In this document: positions 23,693-38,200 of the stretch, piece by piece | How positions within the stretch are numbered: position 1 is the first letter of the stretch | How the letters are laid out: every line of letters starts with the position of its first letter | From: Baylisascaris procyonis | Lineage: Eukaryota; Nematoda; Chromadorea; Rhabditida; Ascarididae | Length of the DNA stretch: 64,000 nt | Assembly: GCA_037389465.1 (NCBI GenBank) | Contig: JAZARR010000164.1 | Span: forward strand, 925,001 to 989,000 | Direction of reading: 5' to 3' | Notes under the pieces: model-generated | Databases searched by the model: none | What the model was told of the DNA's origin: nothing | What the model saw: only the letters and a program-made list of their open reading frames with translations | Position numbers and translations under genes: made by a program

Positions 23693-24902
23693 ACTTCCCA
23701 TTGATGTCGCCTCATCACCTAGTGCCTTTGTGTTCACTTGTCGCTTTAGGCATTTCAACCTTGTTTGTTTATCTGTCGCCTATTTCTCGATCGTTATGTT
23801 TCACTTCTTTTCTCTGTTTCTTGTTCTCTCTTTATTTTGTTTATGTCATAAAGATTTTAACAATTAATTCGCACTTGCTGAGTATATTATTGGTGAAATC
23901 TCATCTCTGAGTACGCATAAATGTTGTATATGTGCCTGTGTGTTTGTCTGCCTGTCATTTTCACCTTTACCATTTCAGTGATATTGGAGTTGTTCGATCG
24001 GATGCATCGCTTAGAATTTGAAGAAAATTATTGCATATAATGAAACATTTGTCGACAATTATGGGAATAACTGGTGTGTGGTAAATAGAATTGCCAAGTG
24101 TACATGCGCTAACTTGTCTGATGTGTGTTTTTTTTTACTTACTTAAAATAGAACTCATCGGTCGACTAATTGTAAAATTACATCTATCTTTTACATGGGA
24201 GAAAATATGCAATCTCCTTGAATAGAAGAATAGATATATTACCCTTTCGATCCTCATTTCTCGTTGCTTTCGTTCTCTCTTCTTTCTCTTTCTATTTTTT
24301 CCGGTTTTTCATGATTTCAAAATTTTCCGTTGCTAAAGTTTGATGATAATTGAAGAAAAACATTCGCAAGTATTTATTACGTTGTTATGGATCAACACTC
24401 TTCGATGAGCAGGCAATTTATCAAAGAGTATTCATCCGTATATTATCTGGTTGAATGCTTATTTCTACATGACATAGCGTCAAATACTGCTGTATATTGA
24501 ATTACGAAACGAAACACGCCAATTGCAGAGAGCAAAGAGCAATTACGACGGTCGAATGAATAATTCATGTTTTCATGAATGACTGCCTGGTATCTTTGTA
24601 AGTCCTCTTAGGATGGAACTGAAGTTCATATGGAAATTGTTTTAAACTGAATAGCTCATTTTGTAGAGTGATTTCCCCAGTGATTTTTAAAAAACAAAGG
24701 GGGGAGGGGTAGTGAAAGAGAGATTTAAGGAGGGGGAGGAAGATCGATGAAGAGGTGCATTTTAATCGTTTATATGAAATTTATACGTTTAAGAACGAAG
24801 AGACGAGAGAGTAGGTAGATCGCTAATAGAGCCGCAAAAATAGCGTGAATCGATACCAAAAGATGTAAAATAATTCGAGCATCTTCTTTGACCGGTACTT
24901 TT

Positions 24903-24960
24903 TTCCGTCGCTATTCGCTAATTTCCGTCGCTATTTTCTGTCTTTAATTTCCGTCGCATT
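24903..24960. repeat. Three spaced copies of TTTCCGTCGC
   Basis: TTTCCGTCGC occurs three times, about 20-25 bases apart. The first two copies are followed by TATT. Confidence 0.8.
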
Positions 24961-25119
24961 TTAGTTATAGAAGACGTCGAGCAATTTCAATGTTCATTAG
25001 AGAATTGATAAATTTTCAAACTTCGGTAATATTATAATGCAAACCTGTTGAAACCGTCGACCTTCTGTTTGTTGCGAGCGCCACTTCATTCTGCTGAAAT
25101 TCATTACATTCAAATAATG

Positions 25120-25123
<4 letters not shown>

Positions 25124-25171
<48 letters not shown>
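25124..25171. repeat. (TA)n microsatellite
   Basis: A TA dinucleotide tract of about 48 bases. Confidence 0.97.
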
Positions 25172-25175
<4 letters not shown>

Positions 25176-27021
25176 TTAAAAATGACAAAAACTTTGACGG
25201 GAAGCGCTGAAAATATTATCGAAAATTAAGGAACGATAGTTGATAATAATTCTTTTTATATGCATGGACGGGCAAGATGTCACTGTAATACGCTTTTACA
25301 AAGCAAAGCAGCTAAAATGCATAAAAGTAGCATATATTAGTGTACCACAGCAGTACTTTCCCTCACAGTCCCCCATCCTTCGCAACACTCTCACCACCCG
25401 ACCGCCCTAACCCTTCTTCCATTCCGCCATCATTTCTCACGCTAATCCAACAACTTTGAGAGAAATTATAGATATTTAGATGTTGGAAAAATTGCATCGT
25501 TTTACACGAACAGTTTTCACCTTCACCGCTCTTTGACAACAAGGGGGATTTCTATAGAATGTGATTGGATTAATTAAAGAGTTTCGACATTATTTTGTAC
25601 GTTGATTATTTTTCACATGCGAATTCATTTTTATTATTACTTATCACTTCCTACCGATTATTGATCTTACGCTTATTAGTATTAATATTATTAATTCTAA
25701 TAATCTTAATCTAGTTATTTTTAATTTATTTTCCGCCCTTATTAATACATGTCATTTGATTGGGTATGAAATCGGAAACAAGAGCATATCGATCGTTCTG
25801 TCTTCCAATGAAGAGCAAAGCGTGAAGAGTGAGGAAGAATGAGAAAATGAGAAAACATTAAACTCAACTGTTCAACTTTTCAGAATTGCTTTTCACTTGT
25901 ATATATAAAATCGATATAAATATATAAATAATATTGATATATTACTCGACGTTGTAGAAGGGTCGAAATATGTAGCGGAAAATGAAAGGATTATTGAAAA
26001 TATTGACGGTATATCAGGAAGTGAGCGAACGGCTGAAGCCCTATTAGCTGATGATCAACTATAAGGGATTGACTATAACTAGCACAAGAACTGAAATATC
26101 TCCTAGACTGACCTAGGAGAGAGCTTTCATTTATAGGCTAGGAACTAATTTATTAGAGTTTCAGTCTCTTATGAAATGACAAATCTTTCCACCTCATTTT
26201 TTTCGAATTATAATATTTATCCATTTGAGGGATTTTTTTCATGTCGATGATTTCGATAGAACGAATGGAGGTTTATTGGCGTTGAGCACAAATCAAATGA
26301 AAGAAATGAAGCACACTTTTTATATATTCTAAAACAAATGAAAAATGTACTCATATTTCCCATATGGCTTAGTATTTTCTATGATGATTGAATTGTATGT
26401 CTTCAAAGATTGAAAAACGTGAAAATCTTAAACAATTTATGAATGTCTCGTCTATCAGTCATTAGAGCAATACAATTTCACGCTTCATTTGTATTTTTTG
26501 TGAGCGTTTTTATGCGCATTTTGAGCAAATAATCTGAGTTGTAGACACGATGACTTTGTATATATGCCTGGATGGTTTTTTGCGTCGAGGAACTGCCACA
26601 GTTATAGCCACACACTGCCTTACTTATTACTTCAAAGTCAAACGTCGATGAAACCACTAATATTTGGAAAAAATTGTACAAATTTAGTTATTGAAGTCCT
26701 ATTTTTCAAATTTTCGAAGAATGATGCTCATGTGACAATTTATTAGGATCGCTGCCTTTCTAAGTACTTAAGCGATAGATAATTATTGCAGTGAGGAATG
26801 CTAACTGCGCAGAGTAGCAAATTCCCTGGTTGCAAAAAGTGCGAAATTCAACAAAATCCGTCTACACTTTTTTCCTGCAACTAAAAAATTATGTTGATAT
26901 GAAATGTTTAAGTACGCGTTAGATCCTTGTGAACTTTTAGCTACAAAGAAGAAATTTGATAAAACGATCCTGTTTCTACCGTTCGGTTTCGCAACCGTTT
27001 TCAGCTTACACGATTTCAGAT

Positions 27022-27092
27022 AGTGGTCAATCGCATTACTCCTCCCTTGACCATTACTCCCTTTCATGTAGTGGTCGATCACATTACCCCTC
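27022..27092. repeat. Diverged tandem repeat, about 50-bp spacing
   Basis: Two copies of TAGTGGTC-ATC-CATTAC-CCTC lie about 50 bases apart. They make a repeated VIDHYMK/AIDHYLK pattern in a minus-strand frame, which I do not take to be a gene. Confidence 0.6.
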
Positions 27093-29225
27093 TTCATTAA
27101 AATCAGTGTAATTGAGGTCTGTAATATTAAAGAAATCCTCTTAAATAGCATCGAGTAATAATTTGCAATCACTCCTAACAGTATGAACTCAACACTGCAT
27201 TTAAATGCTTCAAGAGGCCTCAATGGTTTCGTAGGAGCGATTGCATTTGATTAATCTGCGGTACGTTTTGCAAGAGAAAATCCCTCATATTCTGAGAGAC
27301 AATTTGAGAGGAGCGATGCTTCCGGTATTACCTTATCAACGCAGAATGCGAAAAGACCCAAACGCCAGTCCGCTATGAAAAGAACTCTTCAGAGGTACTA
27401 ATTTATCGTGATAGTGCATAGGATGCCCCAAGGCGTTTGTAGCTAATGGAGTGTACGTTATTCGATGCATGCGTCCATCCCCTTCTTTCTTTGTCTGTTC
27501 ACAAATAGAAAATCCAGACATCTGGTGAACTACAAAAATACACGTAGTGCACACATATCAACTTTAGAGGGACAGATTTTTAATGTACGAAAAATATCCA
27601 GGTTTTTTTGTCAGCAGAAGGAAGAAATGAGAAAGGAGGTGTTCTTATAGATTCCCTAAGACTGGACTAATATTTCCTCCATTCAAAGAACAGTTCCGGA
27701 TATCGTTTTTTAATATTTATGGTTTGTTTTCATTTTTACTTTTTCATCATGGTATCTGCTGTTCCGTTCGTCAGCACCATTTTTGCTTGTTTATCCTTTA
27801 TTACAGTATTTGTGTGATTATGACGGTGTTTATCCTCCTCAATTTTATTAGAGAATAAAATTTAAACTTTATTACATGCACTCTTGGAAGTGTGCGCGCA
27901 AAACTCAACTTCATCGAATAGAATTTCTACTTCTATTTCAAAAACGAAATGAATAAGAAAATTTTCCGAAGTGATAATGAATGATATGTTAGATGATAAG
28001 ATAAATTCTAAAAATTTAACGTCTTGCATTTCAAATTTCTTCGGAAATGTGATAAATAACAACTCTTTCACTGTTGGATTGGTCGAATATTAAGGTAACT
28101 TTAGCAGATTTGAGAATTTTGAATCAATTTGCTCATACAATTCGTAATGATCATCAACTTTTTGAATGCTATATGAAGAAATAATATAACGCCAGAAATT
28201 TGCTAATTAGTACCTTTCCTAATAAGTTATCTAACGTAAAACTTCTGAGATTTCGAAGTAGTTAATATAATCCAAGTGACCTAAGTCACGTAGTGGTGAT
28301 CAGAGCCTTGAATTCAACGGCGATTAACTGAGCTCATTGTAGCAACATATTTGATACATTCTTTATCACGCTGTCTATTACAATAAATTACACAAAAAGT
28401 AAGAAGTGAAAATGCGAATTTGAAAAACTTTTGACGTCTATCATTTTACAGCAAGAAAAAAAAGATCATTTCATTAGTCGCTCATCGTGAAAGCGATCAG
28501 TTAAGCCGTATGGCTAGCGCACGACAGAAGCGATAGCAGAATACGGGATCTGAGCGGCCAGAAAGTCTTTCCCCCTCTCAGGAATCCTCCTATTGACAGA
28601 CAAAGCGATAGGCCTCCAGTAATTCCTCCACTCCTTCCTCTCCTCCCCTCTCCCGTCGCCTTCAAATAAAGTGAGAACTTCGGTTTCACACGTTAAATTT
28701 TGCATAGCTCGTTGTCAGACTTGTTTTGATTTCTGGAACAACCAAAGAAGCGCTCAGAAAGATGCTTCACTTACAGGATTGGGCACAAGCCCATTCATAT
28801 GGTGTTATGATGATGATGACGATTGGGAGAGGGGGAATTCATAACAGCTAAGTTTTGTAGTGGTTTAAAAATTGAGATGCAAGAATGCTTTCAGCTCGTC
28901 TATGAAAAGAATAGGAAGGAGGGAGACGAACGGGGAGAGCGTTAGTCATGACTGATATTACACAGTATAATCACTGCTAGGTGCGAAAGCGGCACATAGT
29001 ATCAGCTAAATAATAGATCAAAACTCCCACAACGAATCATCATAAACGATTTGACAAGTTCCACGGACTATACTCGCCATGAAAATCAGAATGTATTTGG
29101 AAGATGCCTTTTTATCTGTGAGAACGAAAGGATATGCCGGATATGTCATTCGGAATGCGATCTTCTATGAGGATGTGGGCGTTATTCTTAAACCAACCCG
29201 TTTTTCAGCATGAAACCTTTGCAGA

Positions 29226-29286
29226 GGGCGGGGTGGGGTGGGGTGGGGTGGAGGGGGGGGGGGGGTAGGGGGAGAGAGGTAGGGGG
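29226..29286 (+). other. G-rich tract with G-quadruplex-forming pattern
   Basis: The plus strand has four GGGGT repeats, then a run of 13 G and three further G blocks. It contains many more than four runs of three or more G with short loops, meeting the usual G-quadruplex motif rule. It stands out sharply against the AT-rich background. No gene or promoter is recognised beside it. Confidence 0.85.
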
Positions 29287-32200
29287 TTAAGTACAACTAA
29301 CAAATTTTTAGTCTCACTGATATTAGTTATTTATAAGCTTTTCAAAGAGTTTATCAATTGAAAAAAGCTCTCCATATTGTCGTTTAAATAATTTTATATT
29401 GATTTCAAAAATAATTGTACTAACCAATTTTTGCACTTAAGCATTTAAAATTATTTCCTATACTTTTAATGAAATTTCCTTTACTCTTAATTCTTCTATT
29501 TTTGATAATTAACGCCATTTGAGCACACTAAAATTACAAAGTTAAGCTTCATTAATGAGCCAAACGAAAAAAAAAAAAAAACTGGAATTCTCTAGAGAAT
29601 AAGACTCATTAAGTCAGCCAAATAAGACACAACGACATTTTCTATTAAGATGTCTAGCGAATCATTCCAATATGATAAAGGGGAAATTATTGCTGATTTC
29701 ATTCCACAATATTTATACAAGTGAAATATGCGGAAAAATGGCTTCCCAACTAATCCTAAGCGTAAACGTATAGGCTGACCGTCGATTCAATGGAAGCATC
29801 GATGAAGTCCGAATCATACTTATCATTCTAAATGAATAAACGTTCAACGACTTTGCCCTTGCAAACATTTCATACGGCATCTCTCATGTCGCAACACTCG
29901 TTTCGTAATCAATTTTTTATTGCTATTTTAAAATCCAATTTTAATTAAATTCAATTCTTATCGATTCTTTATGCGGTTAGATGATAGAACTTTTGAGTAT
30001 GTTTTAGCAATCATATATGTTCGATAAAATTGCAGTTGAAATGAGTTTCGTATTCGTAGCAAACTTTAGCAATTCCAAACGATTGCAATATTATGCAAAA
30101 TAAAATTACGATATTAATGATGATTTTGATAAATATGTGTTATTTGATCCGACGAGAATAAATGTGTTGATGTGATTATACAGTATTTCATATAAACAAT
30201 AGGGTCACGACAATCCCAAACGCTCAATCTCACATAAAGCAAATTTCTATATTTTCAACAAAAATCTCGTTGGCTAATTAACACAAAAACGGCTAGTTTG
30301 TTTCACAATCGTTTTTGCGGGAAAAAAAAAGAAACGAATAAAGTATTGATGTTGAAATTCAACTGAAAGGCACACGAAAGGATCATTGATGCGTAAACAA
30401 GTTTGTCATGCATATTGTGATTGTGCGACGTTTGAAGAGTGCTCTTAGTTTAGTGACACATAAGAAGTTCGGCAACCATAAAAGTTCGTTTAAAAATTTT
30501 GCAAATATAAGGAAGCTTTATAAAGTATCGAATTTGAAATGAGAGGGATGAGTATTACGGCGGTAGCGATTTTTCTTGAAGATAGGAGTGGAGGAAATGC
30601 AACGTTCTCATTAGTTTAATCGTGGGAGGCGCTTCAGCAGTGTCAAAATTTCCGAGCATCTGAAGGTAGAAGATAAGTTTTCGGTTAGGGACCCTTGAAC
30701 GTGACAGCTTGCTATTTTGCAAAAAAATGGATTAAGAATTTTTTGGACGCCTCAATAATCGATTTCTCTTTCAACTCAAAAATGCTCTTTATTACCATCT
30801 AAATGAAAATCAGTGGAGAAGTCGTATCCTTTAAAAATGAAAAACGATTGTACGATTACTTAGCAAAATGGAAAATTTTCGAAAGTCGTTTAAATATGAG
30901 TTTGGAAGATGCAGAATATGAACAAAAATATCGGTTTTCATCCAGAGCCAGTTTTTATACAAATTATCTATTATTTGTCATCAAGATCATCACTAGGTTA
31001 TTAAGACTGTGGAAAGAGGGATCGCGGTTTTTAGATGTCTGGACTGATGCCTGCTCTGGAAAAAATGTCTGGAAAAAAAGCACAGTAATTATGGTGGCGG
31101 CTGTCATAAATGCGCACAGATATCCATAGTGTGCGAAGTAAATTTCAACAGGATGGACGTTCAAGATCAAATGCTGAGAAAAATACAAGCTATATGTTTG
31201 GCGCATATAATTCAACAGCAAGCACTGTAATTACCTATGGATTCATGGAATAGCGCTGCAAAAGATTCGTCGTTTGGAGTTGCAACCTCTCCGAATGAGA
31301 GCAATTTTATAGCCTGTTTGCTGCATCTGGCTTCTGCTATATTTTTGGGGATATGAATGCCTGAACGTCAACAGTACAGCCGTTAGAAGAGCATCCTCCT
31401 TTGCGAGTTTCCGACCAATACATCTGAATCTACCGTCGGACTGACTAATTATCGTAGACTTATTGTTGGTGACCGATCGTGCAAAATCCTTCTAAAACTA
31501 CTCACCATTTCATTTTAAATATGATATAAAAACAAACTTAACAGCTCTATTCCAATAAATAATTTATTCGTTTCGTGCCATTCAACAGCACTATCAGAAA
31601 CAAACGTATTTTTTCGTTTCATAAAGATCACCACCACAGAATGGCGCTTACCGAATAATGTTGTCAGTGCAAATGACAAATATGCAATAACATAACCGAC
31701 ATTTTTGAGCACAAATTGATGATAGACTGCCCTTATATTGCACGTTTACATTAAATTTGATGGGTAAATATGCAAATGAATCTAAACAATGAACTGCTAA
31801 AGTGCACAGGCTTTCTTCTCAATGATCTATAAAGCACGCTTGGGATTTTTAGATTGTCAATAATGCTTTCGAGATCGTTAATATTACCTCAAAGAAAATA
31901 ACTAACTATCATGTTATTAAATGACTTCCTTATAGGAACTCTCATTACCTACAATTATGGCTGAAATATATAATCTGTAAAAAATAAACGCAAAAACAAG
32001 ACGAATATAAAACGGAATCGAAATTCAAATGCTTTTATAGATCACTGGCACCCAAGAGATTTGAATTACTTATCAATAAAAATTGTTTATGGATGGAAGC
32101 TGAATGGATGAGACCAACAAATAAGAAAACTACAATAAAGTTTTATCATCAACCAAAAGTTGGCGAAAAAAAATAGATGTTCGCTGAAAATGACATTAAA

Positions 32201-35200
32201 AAATGTTGTAAAACACAAGATAAGTTCATCTGCGACTCATATTTAACTTCGATTCGTGTTCATTTATACGCCTGTCAATATGCGAATCACTAACAGTTGA
32301 CTACGGAGTCAGACTCCTCTAGAAATCGACTTCTATAGTTCATTCAAATAAAGCCGAATGGACCTTCACCCTTTATGACGCGCTGAATTCTGTCAACACT
32401 GCAGCAAGAATATGAATTAATCGTGGAAATGGAGTAACATAAGAAGTAAAACTCCACTGTCACGCACAATGATAGGCGCAACTAAACGCTTCGATTTTAT
32501 ATGGAATTCTGAACAAAAGCAGTAATACTGCAGATTTTATTCTATTCGACCTTCATGAAGTGTTGTAATGTTTAGCTGATATCTGCATAACAACATTATC
32601 ACAGCATCAATCAACAATACTAAACTTCTTCAATGCATACTGAAGTCAACTCTCGCCAACTCAAAGTTTTCAAGAAAACACGTCGAGGGCTTTTTTGGTT
32701 TCGATCTGCGCAAATGAAGCGATCAAAAAGCACTCTGTTTTAAGGATCACTTCAACGAGCTCAAATGAAATGATATATGTTCAATGTTTTTGCCCATTTC
32801 ACAGTAGATGAAGATAACTTTCAATAAAACTCTCATTTCAGAAGGAATTCCTCTGCCTATATATTTCAATCTTAAGGCATATTTTTTGCACAATTTTGAA
32901 ATGCCACTATGTAAGAATGAGTTGGAAGAGAATTTTTTTTTTTTTCAGATTGCTTGAATGACGCAAATAACAACTGAAAAAGCACTCAATGTGTTTCATC
33001 GAAGGTAAAGAATAATCGGAGAGAGACTTCAAAATAAGGGCTTTGAAAACTTTAACAGTGTTTTCGAGCTCAATCTTCTGAGGGCATAAATAAAAAAAAA
33101 ACTTAATTCCAAGAAAACCGTCAGACTAAATAAAGAAGCAAAGGCATCCACAAAGCGCTAAAGGTTATGAAAATTTTCAGTTTTCAGTTAGATCTGAGTG
33201 AATTCAGTACGACATGGAATATCTGACCCCGATTTTTACACTCCCAACTGTAAGACACAACTTTCGTGCAGAGGATCGTTTGCCATTGCAATGATCGAAA
33301 GTAAGCCCACGACTTTAAGACCAGAAAGGTATATGGTGTGAACCGTATTGAGTACATTTACATTACAAAAAAGGTTTACTTGAACAGCAGCCTATGAAAT
33401 AGATAAAATGACAGACAAAACGAGAAAGGAGAATGACGCAGTTTGCATTAACGATAGAAAGGCAGCATGAATTGATAGATAATATGTTTTCTCTTTTTCA
33501 GATTATCTTAATAAATTCAAACGCAGTATTAAGATATTCCTGGCTTTATTTATATTTTGTTTGCAAATGAACAATTTTCGGTGGTTGGAAGAATTTTTGT
33601 GGATTTAGTAGAAAATTAAATCAGAAGCATTTCTATGGTAATATATCGGGCGCAGCTGTGCTTAATGGTTGTGTTATTCTAGCAATATGAGATTGAGTGC
33701 CACATTCATCGAAACGTTTCTAATAATTATTTTACTAATGACACTTTCGGCGTCTGTTGACGCGCATAGTAAATATGAAAGGAATATTTCGACCGATATC
33801 ACATCATCTCGCTGATTCGATAAATAATATCTCGAGAAAAGTGAGCTTTTACTGAGAGTAAACTTTATTTGGAAAATGCTATCAATTGAAATCTGAGCAA
33901 AATTAAAGTCTCCTTTATCATAAAACGTGAAGAAACACTTATGGATTGCAAAATTGCTAGTGAATAAAATGGAAAATGAAAAATGAAAGGAATTATGAGA
34001 TGAAAAAAAAAAGAAATGAAAATAATACACAAAGGAATTTCTATTCAGTTTATATTATCGATTGTTCCTCACTCCAAAATTCATCTACTACCTCAAAATT
34101 TAGTATGTGAGGGTATTTTTCAGCAACACAACACGGTATATGGTAAATGCGGTCATCGTGGCATAAGCATGCGACGTGCTGGAAGGACGGAGAGACGCAG
34201 ACACACACATACATGCGCAGATATACCCCATCATCATGTTAATGCAGTAAAACCGTTTATCTTGAACGAAAATTTTTGTTGAGAAAAGGAAAACTTGAAA
34301 AATGCATTGCATCCATAAATTCCGATAAAAAAGGTGAAAAGAACAGATTTGATCTGCCTATTTTATTGACATCAAAAGCAAATCCTTTTCTTTCTACACC
34401 ACCTAATGCGATCAATAAGCTCGATGGTCTCAACAAAGAACTTGGACGAAGCTGAACTTTTTGAAAATCTCAAGATTCGCATTATTTGTTGAAGGGTTCA
34501 AAAATCTCCCTTTCGCTTCTGAAATAGCAGCATTGCAATATCGCCTGAGGCAATGAAGCAAATGCTACAAGCATATACGCTACAACGAAACTGTTGTGTT
34601 CAGTTATCGAAATTCTGCCCAAATGAACAATTATTGATGACACCAACTCTTGGCGATACGACAGCTGTCATAAAGTGATAATTTAGAGACTACTTTTATA
34701 GGTGTCTCCTCAGATGAAATCCCATAGGCATTATGGAACCAACTGCTCACTCCAACAGATCAAACTTTTTCATTAGATAAGACAAAATGAAATCAAGAAA
34801 AAAATTACGCGACATTTTAAAAGAGATGAATGACATTCGAAGGGATTTTATTTATCATTTCTTTAATGATTTTACAAATCTAACTTGTCGCAGTAAACAG
34901 TTGTCCATTTTTGTTACAGATGAACACAGCATCATTACCGAATCACTCCGCCACATACAATTAGTATTTTTGAACGACAAGCAACACGAATATTGCGTAG
35001 TATATCTTTGTGTTACTTAGCGTAAACACCCGCCGAAATATTTGCATAAAAGAGATCAATCACTAATGGTTTTCGTAGAAAAGTAGCTACGAATATTAGG
35101 CGTCATTCAGCAAAACCATTGCCCAAATCAAGAAGCCATCTCTTTTGCACAAATCGTATCTTCAAAAACAAAAGTAGAAGATTGCTATGTGTTTTAGTAA

Positions 35201-38200
35201 TTCCACTAATTGGGCCGACTAATTTCAAGAACGTGAAAAAATGATGAAATAAACAACGCTTGTAGTTTCTCACATAAGATTCACTTTCCCTCTCGAAAGT
35301 CTATGTTAATATAACTTTGTCCGAAGCTAACCTTGATCACTATGACTGTTGATATAGAGGTCTCCTATGGCATAACGCATAACAACTAAGTCTCCTAACT
35401 CTAGTTTCAACGTTCTCGAATTGAAACTATTGGGCAAAGAAGCCACTGCAAACATACAAACCTCTAAAGATGACGTCATTGTGATATACTTTACAAACGC
35501 ATATTTGTAAAATAAATGAATAATCATTTATTCACTAATAAAGTAATTTCTAAAAAGTTAACAATAAGCGGGATAAAAACGTCGAGAAGTTTTTTAAAAC
35601 AGACAGCATTGCAAACTGCAAACTCTATCGAGTCATAAGGCTCATTTAAATACAGTAACAAGCTAATAATCCTAGCGTAGAGTCCATATATTGATGAAGT
35701 GATATTCAGAGCGATATCGCATTAGATTTCAATCTTAGTTCATCACTGATGATACTTTGCAATCAGAAGTTATCATAAATTGATGGCGATAGAGTAGGCT
35801 GCTGATATTTTACGCATTAAAAATAAACTTATAGTAAATTTAATGGATCTTATGTAGAGTATGGGGAAGGAAAGACCAAGCAAAATATCTCAAATTTTTA
35901 TATTTCAAGGAAAAGATCCTAAGATCCTCTTCTCGGCAATGCGGCAGTTGTACTGTTGCTTTGAAAGAGCATTCAGGCGCATCAAATCCTTTCGTGGATT
36001 TTAAACATTTTTTCGACTCTTCAACTGGTTCTCTCATAGCGTGAAAATATTATCAATTCTTTTTAATATGAAATTTTGGATTGAATAATTTCAAATGATT
36101 TCATGGAATATTTGTTGAATAAGATTGTGCTTCTCATGTTTAAAAAGATGGAATGTTATGAATGATATTCATTTAATTCGATTTACATAATGTTTTTTAA
36201 TCACTTTAAAAGTGTTTAAAAAATTCCTCGAATTGTCTAGCGAATCAGAGTAACCGGACTCGGCATTGCAGGAAGTGCTGGAATGTTCCCCAATTCTATT
36301 CCTCGAATTACCGAAAAAATTTTCAAAAGTTTATTATCGGCTTCTCTCCACGAGCAGAAAGGAAAAGCCAACAATCATCACGCAAATGAGATAGCCTTAA
36401 TGCGCATCCAATTTAGCAGCCATAAAATCCAATGAATTGCCGCATGTTTAGTACGCAGAAATTGGGTCATTTCACTGGGCCCCAATAGCGAGATGAGTGC
36501 CAACTTTTCTTGTTAATGGGCAGAATAAGACATTGAAATCAATGATGCGTTCTTCCTTCTCGTTCTCATTCACAGTCTCATATGTTATATGAGGATTAAA
36601 GCCATGCGAAAATCCTTGAGAAATTGAGGTTTTTAAATAAGAGTTCGCCGAAAAATTTTATTTGCTTTCGATGCTCGCTCGCCCTTCATAATGGACATTA
36701 TGACGATGTTGTATTAGCACTCATATGTTTGCCCGTGTTTGCATGATTGCTTTCTATCCAGCTGACACAATTCAGGAAGATTCAATGAAGCCATAGTCAC
36801 TAAATTTGGTGCATAAATCTACACCGCTGATAAAATAACTAAATCTCCCTCATTGAAACAACGAATTCTGAAGGATACAACAATTCTGAATTATTGGAAT
36901 ACAACAGTGTATATTATATAATAAAAATACAATGCAACAATACAGCAATACAGCATTCAGAAAAGCTCCAAAATTCATAAATCTTTCACTACTGACTAAG
37001 CTGTATCTTAATTTGGCCGGTATGGAAAATTTAATACTACGTAAATCTATATAAGACTACTTCATTGCTAAATTTAAAATATCGTATTCCGATGAAGGGA
37101 ATAAGAAAAGCGCATATGACATCAGCTCATCTAGCAAGACTTCTCACTTCATTTTCAAGCGTGTTAGCCTAGACAACTGAATCGAACGAACTAACTCATC
37201 CATCCGCCCTTATAACTATCAAAATTGCGCGGATCAGAGGATGTTGGTCAAAAATGGTCATAAATGAACGCAGATAAGGCGTAACGCAAACAGCTTCATG
37301 AACGTCTAGGAATCCAAATATTTCACATGTTCCCTCATAAGATGGAAATTTCTCTGTGTATAAAACTTAATCTGATAAGTTGCTATCATAAAAAATTTTG
37401 TTCCATTTAGAGAGGAGCAAAAGAGAGGATGGTTGACTTTTTGTACGATTGAGAAATGACTGTGCTCCTCTAAAGATGCACAAAAACTATTTGCACTGAT
37501 CTTTTAACAAATTCAAAAAAGATGGTCGGCAAAAGAGGCCATTTTATAAATACATCTTCGAATGCAATAAACGCTCTCGGAAATAATATGACTTATATAG
37601 TTGGAAAACGCGCCATCCCAGAAATTATCACTAAAATAAGACACATCTCAATAGCAATCTTTTTTTCACATATCTTACGACATTTAGTATTGGAATTCAG
37701 TGCTTATATATTTATTTGGGCATATGCTATGCTTGCATTGCATATTTATGTAATGCGTACTTATATAATATATTATTCATATGTTACGTATATATGCGAC
37801 GCGGCATGCATGCGCTAAGCGCTTTGCCCTATATCATATATATTTTATGTATTTACATATGCGATATTAGCTCTAAGATTATTGAAGTGAACGTTGAGAA
37901 GCACCCACGCACACTAGCATATAGCTTTAATTATATTGCTAGAGTGGTACTCCACTTCGCTATACAAGAACATTACCTAGTATTAAGTTACCAGATGTAA
38001 TCTAGCAGCATAAAAACTAGGCAGTGCTCTAGACTTTAAACCAACATTTTCATCGGCATTTCATTTTTCCATGTGGTTTGCAGACGTATCCGAGTACATG
38101 AAAACCCGTTCCTTTATGGCTCTCCAAAAAAGCATACCCTCACAATCCGGAAACGTTAATTATGTCTCGCATTCATTGCTTGAAGTGCCATTCTCTCTTC

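Larger units (their letters stand above)
23556..29225. other. Gene-poor stretch with simple repeats
   Basis: I found no supported exon. It holds short tandem repeats at 23657-23692, 24903-24960 and 27022-27092, and a (TA)n tract at 25124-25171. A 63-codon minus-strand frame with a true ATG lies at 28702-28514 but has no splice or signal support. Purine-rich tracts occur near 24700 and 28610. Confidence 0.45.

Noticed and set aside
26801..27223. 140-codon minus-strand frame with internal repeat
   Set aside because: The repeat is a diverged DNA tandem duplication. Composition and lack of splice sites argue against a gene.
30205..30222. HDN-like motif resembling a mariner transposase block
   Set aside because: The flanking translation does not match the rest of the transposase on any frame, and no terminal inverted repeats were seen.
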